NCBI GenBank assembly: GCA_002689905.1
Contig: NZIN01000004.1
Span: 1-10,437, forward strand
Source of the DNA: Rickettsiales bacterium
GTDB taxonomy: Bacteria; Pseudomonadota; Alphaproteobacteria; TMED109
Reading direction: 5' to 3'
DNA length: 10,437 nucleotides
Shown here: one piece after another, positions 1 to 6,162 of the stretch
Layout of the letters: the number at the start of each line of letters is the position of its first letter
Position numbering within the stretch: position 1 is the first letter of the stretch
Position numbers and translations under genes: made by a program
The notes under the pieces: generated by a model
What the model was told of the DNA's origin: nothing
What the model saw: the letters and a program-made list of their open reading frames with translations, nothing else
Database searches by the model: none

Positions 1-359
1 TCTGTTTTTCTTATTGCTTCAAACACATTGATAGTGCCAATTACATTTGTTTGATAAGTCTCAACAGGATTTAAATAAGATTCTCTAACAAGTGGTTGAG
101 CGGCCATGTGAATTACTATATCTGGCTTAGCGGATAACATTTTTTTTTCCAATAAATCTCCATCTCTTATATCACCGATGAAAGATTCCATATTTTTTGA
201 AACTTCTGCTATTTCAAAAAAATTTTTTTTGGTATTTGGGTTTAATGAAAAACCCGTAACTTTTGCTCCTTGGCTTTGAAGCCAAAGGGAAGTCCACCCG
301 CCTTTAAAACCTGTGTGACCAGTCAAAAAAACTTTTTTATTTTCCCAAAAATTTTTCAA
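1..359 (-). CDS. rfbG: CDP-glucose 4,6-dehydratase, N-terminal part (runs off the left edge)
   Basis: The 119 visible codons match the start of RfbG, the NAD-dependent short-chain dehydratase that turns CDP-glucose into CDP-4-keto-6-deoxyglucose, the committed step toward dideoxyhexoses of O-antigen or capsule. Visible signs are the N-terminal FW..K signature, the Rossmann motif TGHTGFKG (residues 13-20) followed by GW and SLWLQ, GDIRD at 62-66, and HMAAQPLVRESY near 84-95, which is diagnostic of the CDP-glucose dehydratase branch of the SDR family. The catalytic Tyr-x-x-x-Lys lies beyond the window. The start is TTG at 359-357: the frame is closed by TAA at 374-372 and holds no ATG, and this start gives the usual family N-terminus. 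It shares four bases (TTGA) with the stop of the upstream aminotransferase gene, so translation may be coupled. No clear ribosome binding site is seen. Assignment is strong; only the 5' third of the gene is present. Confidence 0.9.
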   Translation of the reverse strand, partial: MKNFWENKKVFLTGHTGFKGGWTSLWLQSQGAKVTGFSLNPNTKKNFFEIAEVSKNMESFIGDIRDGDLLEKKMLSAKPDIVIHMAAQPLVRESYLNPVETYQTNVIGTINVFEAIRKT

Positions 360-1237
360 GTTTTTACCATTTTATCCACACACGTTTGAGGGCCTTCAAG
401 AGCAGCAACAGCAGCATATTGGGTAGCAGCATTTGTGCATGAGAATGAATTTATATTTAATCTTTCAGACATAGGTACTAGTTTTTTAGGCCAAACACTA
501 TATCCAATCCTCCATCCAGTCATAGCATATGTTTTTGACCATCCATCTAATAATATTAGTCTGTCAACAATTTCTGGATAAGATAACATAGAAACAAAAT
601 TACTCTTATCATAAACAATTCTACTATAGATTTCATCAGACAGAATATGAACTTGAGGGTTATTTTTTAATAAATTTACTATCTCATCCATATCCTTTTT
701 ACTAATCAGGCTCCCCGTTGGATTAGAAGGAGAGTTAAGTATTATTAAACTAGTTTTTTTATTAATAGAATCTTTTAGTCGCTGAATATCTATATTAAAA
801 CCAGTTTTACTTTCAAGTTTGATAGGAATAGCTTTTGCTCCAGTGTAATTAATTACACTTTCATAAATGGGAAAACCCGGATTAGGATAAATTATTTCTT
901 TATTTTTTCCTCCAAACATTAATATAGCGTGCCACATAGTTACTTTACCCCCGGGAACGATCAGAATATTATCTGGGTTTACATTAGCATTTCTTCTTAA
1001 TAACAAATCTTTGGAAACAGCTTCTCTTAGCTCCAATATTCCATTAGCAGGAGTGTAGCCATGCTTACCATCTTTAAGTGCTTTAACAGCGGCAGTTATT
1101 ATATGTTCAGGAGTTTTAAAGTCAGGTTGGCCAATACCCAAATTAATTATTTCTTTGCCTTGTTGTTTAAGCTTTTCTGCTTTTCCTAATATAACAAACG
1201 CATTTTCAGTGCCTAGTCTTGATAAGTTTGGATTAAT
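356..1237 (-). CDS. Class I/II PLP-dependent aminotransferase, C-terminally truncated (possible pseudogene)
   Basis: This is a fold-type I aminotransferase of 293 residues. It carries IGQPDF near the N-terminus, GYTPANG, the phosphate and ring contacts NSPSNPTG (Asn172) and SDEIY (Asp201, Tyr204), and the PLP lysine in SKTYAMTGWRIGY (Lys235). Relatives, including the neighbour at 1310-2518, run to about 380-400 residues. Here the protein stops right after the AALEGPQ..VDKMVKT helix. The small C-terminal domain is missing, including the arginine that binds the substrate carboxylate (FRISYA in the neighbour). The stop falls exactly where rfbG begins, and no C-terminal remnant is visible. No ATG lies in frame: TAA at 1261-1259 closes it. 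A good Shine-Dalgarno sequence precedes an ATT codon at 1237-1235 and yields the normal N-terminus MNPNLSRLGTENAF; the first in-frame TTG (1141) would cut off 32 conserved residues. Substrate unknown. It may be a relic, or a polysaccharide-linked aminotransferase spoiled by rearrangement. Confidence 0.8.
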   Translation of the reverse strand: MNPNLSRLGTENAFVILGKAEKLKQQGKEIINLGIGQPDFKTPEHIITAAVKALKDGKHGYTPANGILELREAVSKDLLLRRNANVNPDNILIVPGGKVTMWHAILMFGGKNKEIIYPNPGFPIYESVINYTGAKAIPIKLESKTGFNIDIQRLKDSINKKTSLIILNSPSNPTGSLISKKDMDEIVNLLKNNPQVHILSDEIYSRIVYDKSNFVSMLSYPEIVDRLILLDGWSKTYAMTGWRIGYSVWPKKLVPMSERLNINSFSCTNAATQYAAVAALEGPQTCVDKMVKT

Positions 1238-1245
1238 AGTTGTTT

Positions 1246-1252
1246 CTCCCTT
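1246..1252 (-). promoter_or_regulatory. Shine-Dalgarno sequence that decides an ATT start
   Basis: On the minus strand the bases read AAGGGAG, eight bases before the ATT at 1237-1235. This is one of the strongest ribosome binding sites in the window and is the main reason for choosing ATT as start of the truncated aminotransferase. Confidence 0.55.
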
Positions 1253-1269
1253 AATTTATATTTAAAACA

Positions 1270-1299
1270 TTAACAATATCTTAAAAAATAGTTTATAAC
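1270..1299 (+). promoter_or_regulatory. Likely promoter of aatA, probably giving a near-leaderless mRNA
   Basis: TTAACA (1270-1275) and TATAAC (1294-1299) resemble sigma-70 -35 and -10 boxes with an 18-bp spacer. The ATG at 1310 lies ten bases after the -10 box, so transcription would begin only a few bases before the start codon. That fits the absence of any Shine-Dalgarno sequence upstream of aatA. In such AT-rich DNA chance matches are common, so this is a suggestion only. Confidence 0.4.
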
Positions 1300-1309
1300 A
1301 TAAATTATT

Positions 1310-2518
1310 ATGAAAAATAATTTAATATCACATAGAGTTAGAAATATAAAGCCATCCCCAACTATGGCAGTAACTTCAAAAGCTAGAGAATTAAAAGCTT
1401 TGGGTAAAGATGTAATTGGTCTAGGAGCTGGAGAACCTGACTTCGATACGCCAAATCATATTAAAAAGGCAGCGGTCAAGGCAATTGAGGAAGGAAAAAC
1501 TAAATATACTGCGGTAGATGGAATAACAGAGCTCAAAGAAGCAATTGCAAAGAAATTTTATAATGACAATAATTTGTCTTATAAAATATCAGAAATATCT
1601 GTAGGTACTGGTGGCAAACAAATTTTGTATAATGCTTTTCAAGCTACAGTAGATAAAGGAGACGAGGTAATTATTCCGTCTCCATACTGGGTATCTTATC
1701 CAGATATGGTAATTTTAGCTGAAGGCGTTCCAAGGTTTATTGAGACAAAAAAAGAAAACGATTTTAAAGTTACGGCAAGTATGTTGGAGAAGGTTATAAC
1801 TAAAAAAACAAAGTGGATTATTTTAAATTCTCCTTCAAATCCTACAGGGTCATGTTATTCAAAAGAAGAATTATTTGAAATTGGTACTTTTTTAAAAAAA
1901 TATGAAAAATTATTTATATTAACTGATGACATATATGAGAAAATAATTTATGAAAACTTTAATTTTTTTACTATAGCTCAGGTTGTTCCTGAATTGAAAC
2001 CTAGGGTACTGACTGTTAATGGAGTATCGAAAGCATACTCTATGACTGGATGGAGAATTGGTTATGCAGGAGGGTCAGAAGTTTTAATTAAATCAATGGC
2101 TAAAATTCAATCACAATCTACATCTAATCCTACCTCAATTAGTCAGTATGCAGCATTAGAGGCATTAACATCATCAAATAAGTTTTTAGAAGATAATAAT
2201 GCAGTGTTTTTAAAGAGAAGAAATATGATTGTAAATTTAATAAATAATGCAAAAGGTTTAGAATGTAATATTCCAAATGGAGCCTTTTATATTTTTCCTT
2301 CTTGCGAAAAGTTAATAGGTTTGAATACACCAAAAGGCATTTGTATATCTAATTCTTCTGATTTTTGTGAGTATTTACTTGATGAAGAAGGTGTAGCAGC
2401 TGTTCCAGGCATTGCATTTGGTGCTGAAAACTTTTTTAGAATTTCTTATGCTACTTCTGATGCAATACTAGAAAATGCTGGTAATAGAATTATTAGAGCT
2501 TGTAATAAGTTAAGTTAA
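1310..2518 (+). CDS. aatA: Aspartate (aspartate/prephenate-type) aminotransferase
   Basis: This full-length 402-residue class I aminotransferase should move the amino group between aspartate and 2-oxoglutarate in the cytoplasm. Some members of this alphaproteobacterial subgroup also act on prephenate. Visible landmarks are GAGEPDFDTP (39-48), KYTAVDG, the subgroup motif PYWVSYPDM (125-133), NSPSNPTG with Asn177, TDDIY with Asp206 (PLP ring nitrogen) and Tyr209, the PLP lysine Lys241 in GVSKAYSMTGWRIGYAGG, the tract IQSQSTSNP (266-274), and Arg377 in FFRISYA, the substrate carboxylate contact. All key residues are intact. The ATG at 1310 gives the usual short N-terminal arm. It is divergent from the truncated aminotransferase (72 bp between starts) and is not a close copy of it: that protein has WSKTYAMTG and PNPGFPIYES in place of GVSKAYSMTG and PSPYWVSYPD. 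It converges on the protease gene 8 bp downstream. Function is confident; the prephenate activity is inferred from family only. Confidence 0.93.
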   Translation: MKNNLISHRVRNIKPSPTMAVTSKARELKALGKDVIGLGAGEPDFDTPNHIKKAAVKAIEEGKTKYTAVDGITELKEAIAKKFYNDNNLSYKISEISVGTGGKQILYNAFQATVDKGDEVIIPSPYWVSYPDMVILAEGVPRFIETKKENDFKVTASMLEKVITKKTKWIILNSPSNPTGSCYSKEELFEIGTFLKKYEKLFILTDDIYEKIIYENFNFFTIAQVVPELKPRVLTVNGVSKAYSMTGWRIGYAGGSEVLIKSMAKIQSQSTSNPTSISQYAALEALTSSNKFLEDNNAVFLKRRNMIVNLINNAKGLECNIPNGAFYIFPSCEKLIGLNTPKGICISNSSDFCEYLLDEEGVAAVPGIAFGAENFFRISYATSDAILENAGNRIIRACNKLS

Positions 2519-2526
2519 ATTATTGG

Positions 2527-3324
2527 TTAATTAGTATATAATTTAGTAAAATTACTCTGCACTAAAGGTATCCATTTTTTAATATTTTCTATTCTAGTCT
2601 TGCTAGATGGATGAGTGCTTAAAAACTCTGGTCTATTATTAGCGTTTATTTTACCCATCCTTTCCCACATTTTATAAGCTTCTGAAAGATCATAGCCAGC
2701 AAAATGCATAAAAACTAAACCTAAATAGTCCGCTTCTGATTCGTGGTTTCTACTAAAAGGTAGCATTACACCAAAGGTAGTAAAGTATTGATATAGCTTT
2801 TTGCTATCTCCAGTTAGAGGCCTTCCTAATAGAATTTTTTCTAAAGCCATAGTTCCAATATCTAAAAGCATACCTTGGCTAGCTCTTTCAGAACCATGCC
2901 TTGCTACAGCATGAGCAATTTCATGTCCCATCAATGCAGCTAAAGAATGTTGATTATTTGCTATTTCCAATATACCAGAATAAACAGCCATTTTACCTCC
3001 AGGCATACACCAAGCATTTTTAATATCTTTATTATCCACTAAAACTACCTCCCAAGCAAAATTAGCAGTAGGATCTTTTTTATTAACGGTTTTATAATAT
3101 CTATTAATAGCTTTTTTTAAACTTTCCGTAACTTGCTTGATTTGATCTAGTTGATTACTACTATCAACTAATTTTGCTTTCTTTTTAAAACTCTCATAAG
3201 CTTTAAATGCTTCAGGGTAAATAACATCATCTCCTAAGATCATGATTTGTTTTCTTTCTGTAATAGATACTGATGAGCAAGATAGTAAAAGAAACACAGA
3301 AAATAATGTAAAAATTTTTTTCAT
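2527..3324 (-). CDS. M48-family zinc metalloprotease, lipoprotein (YcaL/LoiP/Oma1-like)
   Basis: The 265-residue protein begins with a lipoprotein signal peptide: MKK, a hydrophobic stretch to residue 14, then lipobox LLSC with Cys16 as lipidation site, so it should be anchored on the periplasmic side. The zinc site is GHEIAHAVARH with His134, Glu135 and His138. The third ligand is Glu195 in ESEAD (195-199). Other family marks are NAWCMPGGKMAVYSGIL (from residue 104) and the C-terminal LSTHPSSKTRI block. The size and layout match the short bacterial M48 peptidases YcaL and LoiP, related to mitochondrial Oma1 and to BepA without its TPR domain. Such enzymes degrade misfolded or misassembled envelope proteins. 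No Shine-Dalgarno sequence precedes the ATG at 3324. Its start faces the msrP start across 16 bp, suggesting a shared regulatory gap and possibly a joint role in envelope protein care. The exact substrate cannot be read from the sequence. Confidence 0.9.
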   Translation of the reverse strand: MKKIFTLFSVFLLLSCSSVSITERKQIMILGDDVIYPEAFKAYESFKKKAKLVDSSNQLDQIKQVTESLKKAINRYYKTVNKKDPTANFAWEVVLVDNKDIKNAWCMPGGKMAVYSGILEIANNQHSLAALMGHEIAHAVARHGSERASQGMLLDIGTMALEKILLGRPLTGDSKKLYQYFTTFGVMLPFSRNHESEADYLGLVFMHFAGYDLSEAYKMWERMGKINANNRPEFLSTHPSSKTRIENIKKWIPLVQSNFTKLYTN

Positions 3325-3328
3325 TACT

Positions 3329-3337
3329 TATACTATA
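3329..3337. promoter_or_regulatory. Overlapping divergent -10-like elements between the protease gene and msrP
   Basis: The 16 bases between the two start codons hold TATACT on the plus strand (3329-3334) and TATAGT on the minus strand (3337-3332), sharing three positions. Each lies six or seven bases before its start codon, so both transcripts would be nearly leaderless and polymerase could serve only one direction at a time. No convincing -35 boxes are seen. The DNA is an alternating TA tract, so chance matching is a real possibility. Confidence 0.3.
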
Positions 3338-3340
3338 TAT

Positions 3341-4267
3341 ATGTTAATAAAAAAAAAAAAATATTTTAATATTAAAGAAAATAAAGTCACTGACGAAATT
3401 AGCTTTATAAATAGAAGAAACCTAATAAAAGGCTTAAGTAGTTTTTTACTTTATCCTGATTATAAGCACGTATATTCTAATCAAAATAATCAAAATAGTT
3501 TCAACATAAATATTAGACCCCCAACAAAGTATGAAGTTATTACAAAATATAATAATTATTTTGAATTTGGTACTAGTAAACAAATATGGAAATCTGCCCA
3601 AAAACTTGAAACTGAAAATTGGTTTATTAAGATAAAAGGTGGAAAGTTTGATGGAAAAGATGTTGCTTTAGAAAAATTAATAAAAAACATAGACCTTGAA
3701 GAAAGAATTTACAAATTTCGTTGCGTTGAGGCATGGTCTATGATTATTCCTTGGTATGGGTTTCAGTTATCTAATCTTATTAAAATATTAGAGCCAGAAA
3801 ATAATATCAAATTTGTTTTATTTAAAACCTTCTTTAATCCAAAAGTAGCCTCAAATCAAAAACAAAAATGGTATCCCTGGCCTTATCAAGAAATTATAAC
3901 TATTGAAGAAGCTTTAAATCCTCTTGCTTTTATAGCTACAGGCTTATATGGAAAAAATTTACCTAAACAAAATGGTGCTCCTCTTAGATTAGTGTTGCCT
4001 TGGAAGTACGGCTTTAAATCTATTAAGTCAATTACACATATAGAGTTTTTAAAAGATAGAAAAAAATCTTTTTGGCAAACTATAGCTCCAAATGAATATG
4101 GGTTTTGGGCTAATGTTAACCCAAATGTACCTCATAGAAGATGGAGCCAGCAATACGAAAAAGATATTGGGTCAGGTAATAAATATCCAACAAAAATTTT
4201 TAATGGGTATGAAAAATGGGTTAAATCTTTATATAAAAATATAAAGAATGAACCTTTATTCTTGTGA
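3341..4267 (+). CDS. msrP: Protein-methionine-sulfoxide reductase catalytic subunit (MsrP/YedY family)
   Basis: This is a molybdopterin enzyme of the sulfite-oxidase fold that repairs oxidised methionines in periplasmic proteins. The signature FRCVEAWSMIIPWYGF holds the molybdenum-ligand Cys128. Further family blocks are KIKGGKFDG, FFNPKVA, WPYQEIITIEEALNPLAF, the NGAPLRLVLPWKYGFKSIKSI block and ERYEYGFW-type NEYGFWANVNP near the end. Residues 22-32 (FINRRNLIKGL) form a twin-arginine export motif with Arg25-Arg26, but the hydrophobic stretch after it is short and soon meets PDYKH. The 308 residues compare with about 330 in E. coli MsrP. The frame stays open upstream to 3242, but I chose ATG 3341: it avoids a long overlap with the divergent protease gene and puts the Tat motif near the N-terminus. 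Codons 3-7 lie in a run of 13 A. The heme-membrane partner msrQ is not next to it: the following gene is trxB, convergent and overlapping by 12 bp. Confidence 0.9.
   Translation: MLIKKKKYFNIKENKVTDEISFINRRNLIKGLSSFLLYPDYKHVYSNQNNQNSFNINIRPPTKYEVITKYNNYFEFGTSKQIWKSAQKLETENWFIKIKGGKFDGKDVALEKLIKNIDLEERIYKFRCVEAWSMIIPWYGFQLSNLIKILEPENNIKFVLFKTFFNPKVASNQKQKWYPWPYQEIITIEEALNPLAFIATGLYGKNLPKQNGAPLRLVLPWKYGFKSIKSITHIEFLKDRKKSFWQTIAPNEYGFWANVNPNVPHRRWSQQYEKDIGSGNKYPTKIFNGYEKWVKSLYKNIKNEPLFL
3349..3361 (+). repeat. A13 homopolymer inside the msrP start region
   Basis: Thirteen consecutive A residues encode the end of Ile3 and Lys4-Lys7 of MsrP. A change of one base in the tract, by replication or polymerase slippage, would put the whole enzyme out of frame, because no other usual start codon in frame lies between the tract and the Tat motif. 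Confidence 0.8.
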
Positions 4268-5194
4268 TTCTAAAAACTTTTCTACTTCTAAAGCCGCCAT
4301 GCATCCATATCCTGCCGCAGTAACAGCTTGTCTAAAAATTTTATCATGAACATCTCCTGCAGCAAAAACTCCTTTTTTATTTGTATAAACTTGATTAAAT
4401 ACTTTTAAATAACCTTGATTATCGAGCTCTAGCTTATTTTTAAATAATAAAGTATTAGGTTCATGTCCTATTGCTATAAAAACACCATCTAATTCTAATG
4501 AGGAAGTGCTATCATTTTTTAATGATTTTATAGTAACATTCTTTAAAATTTTTGGGTTATCCTCTCCATTTATATCTACAACAGTTGTGTCCCATATGAA
4601 GGAAATCTTATTATTAGAAAAAGCTCTCTCTTGTAATATTTTCTCGGCTCTTAACTTATTTCTTCTGTGAATTACTATTACTTCTTTAGCAAATTTTGAT
4701 AAGAATAATGCTTCTTCTATAGCTGTATTTCCACCTCCTACAACAGCAACCTTTTTTCCTTTAAAGAAAAAAGCATCACATGTAGCACATGCGGAAACTC
4801 CATGTCCTCTGTATTTTTCTTCATTTTCTAACCCTAACCACTTAGCACTAGCTCCAGTAGCTATAATAATAGATTTAGTTATAAAAGATTTACTTAACCC
4901 ACTCTCCAATACATAAGGGTATACATCTAAATTAATATTGGTAATTTGTTCATTTAATACCTCACAACCTACATTTTTTGCTTGGTTTATCATACCATCC
5001 ATTAAATCTGGTCCTAGAACTGGATCTCGAAAACCAGGATAATTTTCAACATCTGTAGTAATTGTTAATTGTCCTCCAGGTTGAGTGCCATTTACCATTA
5101 TTGGTTTAATATTAGATCTTGCAGCATAAATTGCAGCCGTGCAGCCAGCCGGACCAGAGCCCAATATTATTAAATTAGTTTTAGTAGTTTCCAT
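4256..5194 (-). CDS. trxB: Thioredoxin-disulfide reductase
   Basis: This cytoplasmic flavoenzyme passes electrons from NADPH through FAD to thioredoxin. The 312 residues match the low-molecular-weight bacterial type. Visible in order are the FAD motif GSGPAG (12-17), TQPGGQLTITTDVENYPGF (37-55), the redox pair Cys136-Ala-Thr-Cys139 in SACATCDAFFF, the NADPH motif GGGNTA (153-158) with HRRNKLRA (176-183) for the NADPH phosphate, IGHEPNT (242-248), and the second FAD contact GVFAAGD (275-281) followed by FRQAVTAAGYGCMAA. Everything needed for activity is present. Its ATG overlaps the stop of the ELM1-like gene by one base (TAATG), which suggests translational coupling. The best Shine-Dalgarno candidate (AGGT) lies rather far, about 11 bases, upstream. 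It ends the minus-strand run and overlaps the msrP end by 12 bp. Thioredoxin reducing power could feed cytoplasmic repair, but a direct link to periplasmic MsrP is not implied. Confidence 0.96.
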   Translation of the reverse strand: METTKTNLIILGSGPAGCTAAIYAARSNIKPIMVNGTQPGGQLTITTDVENYPGFRDPVLGPDLMDGMINQAKNVGCEVLNEQITNINLDVYPYVLESGLSKSFITKSIIIATGASAKWLGLENEEKYRGHGVSACATCDAFFFKGKKVAVVGGGNTAIEEALFLSKFAKEVIVIHRRNKLRAEKILQERAFSNNKISFIWDTTVVDINGEDNPKILKNVTIKSLKNDSTSSLELDGVFIAIGHEPNTLLFKNKLELDNQGYLKVFNQVYTNKKGVFAAGDVHDKIFRQAVTAAGYGCMAALEVEKFLESQE

Positions 5195-6162
5195 TAAGTT
5201 ATATGACCTAATATATTTTTCTTTATTATTTCAGTTGTATCTAACACTTTTATTTTATTACATTTTTTAAGCAAAGATTCAAATGAAAATGCATAACCTT
5301 CTCTTATAATTTTTTCACAGAAATTAAGATGTTTGCGAGAACAAATTTTTTTATTATAATAAATCCTAACTGGTTTCTTATATTGACATGCTTCACTAAT
5401 CATTGAAATAGAGTCTCCAGTGATTACTAATTCATCTGAAAAGCTAAACATATCTTTTATAGGATTATTTTTTTTTTCTATTTTTGGATGATAAACCACT
5501 TTTATAGAATTATGTTTAAAATTCCACTTATCTATGCTTTTAATAACTTCAATACTAGTTCTTCTACTTGTGGATATTAACAATATTCCCTTTCCTATTT
5601 TTTTTAAAATTTGATCAATAATAATACTGACACTATCTGATTCTAATTTGTAATTACCATGATTACCACCAACTAATAATGATATTATAGGATTATTTTT
5701 ATAAGGGTTTTTTTTCTTTGAAGATACTTTTTTTAATGCAGGACTTCCTAAAGTTCTAATTATATTAGGTTTATCAATAATCTTGTCGTGATGGGGTGTA
5801 AATATAAATTTATATCTAGATTTATTGATGGAAAATTTAGGATACATTAGATGTACTAGGATTGGAGGTTTTTCAAACATTGAAAACAATCTATTTGAAA
5901 TTGGAAAGGTTCTTCTACCACAAGATAAAACTAAATTAGGAAGCTCTTTAGTGTTTTTTATATCTAATGCATGAATATGTATTAAACCTCCAAAGGTTTG
6001 TAAAATAAAGTTAGGTAGTCTGGCCATCCAATTATATTTTACTTCAATAATTTTAAATGGAATCTTAAGTGACTCGAGCACGGCTAGAATTTGGTTTTTA
6101 TTACCTGTTCTATCGTCTATCAGTGCCCAAATAAGGTATTTATTTTTATTATAGAAACGCAA
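5194..6162 (-). CDS. ELM1/COG3660-family protein (putative glycosyltransferase-like, function uncertain)
   Basis: The 322-residue protein has the marks of the COG3660 family, named after plant mitochondrial fission factor ELM1 and common in alphaproteobacteria: ALIDDRTGNKNQ (13-24), LPNLVLSCGRRT (74-85), LVHLMYP (102-108), FTPHHD, LLVGGNHG (162-169), LISTSRRTS (195-203) and the block from 233 to 258 that contains ITGDSISMISEA. The layout, with a two-lobed pattern and a GDS.SM.SEA motif, recalls GT-B-type glycosyltransferases, and some database families call it a putative glycosyltransferase; no activity is established that I know of. No signal peptide or clear membrane segment is seen. The start is TTG at 6162: TAG lies four codons upstream in frame and no ATG comes before the conserved DDRTGN. 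It overlaps the greA end by 14 bp, and its stop overlaps the trxB ATG by one base, so it is most likely translated as part of that run. Confidence 0.8.
   Translation of the reverse strand: MRFYNKNKYLIWALIDDRTGNKNQILAVLESLKIPFKIIEVKYNWMARLPNFILQTFGGLIHIHALDIKNTKELPNLVLSCGRRTFPISNRLFSMFEKPPILVHLMYPKFSINKSRYKFIFTPHHDKIIDKPNIIRTLGSPALKKVSSKKKNPYKNNPIISLLVGGNHGNYKLESDSVSIIIDQILKKIGKGILLISTSRRTSIEVIKSIDKWNFKHNSIKVVYHPKIEKKNNPIKDMFSFSDELVITGDSISMISEACQYKKPVRIYYNKKICSRKHLNFCEKIIREGYAFSFESLLKKCNKIKVLDTTEIIKKNILGHIT

Noticed and set aside
205..219. A7T8 tract in rfbG as a frameshift site
   Set aside because: The reading frame on both sides gives a continuous, conserved RfbG sequence, so no frameshift is present.
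2139..2333. Open frame of 64 codons on the minus strand inside aatA
   Set aside because: It lies wholly within an intact conserved gene, has low-complexity Leu/Tyr-rich content and no family features.
2519..2526. Possible shared terminator between aatA and the protease gene
   Set aside because: The 8-bp gap and flanks are only AT-rich; I see no GC stem or clear inverted repeat.
3242..3340. Longer N-terminus for msrP from an in-frame ATG at 3242
   Set aside because: It would overlap the divergent protease gene by 83 bp and push the Tat motif some 33 residues inward.
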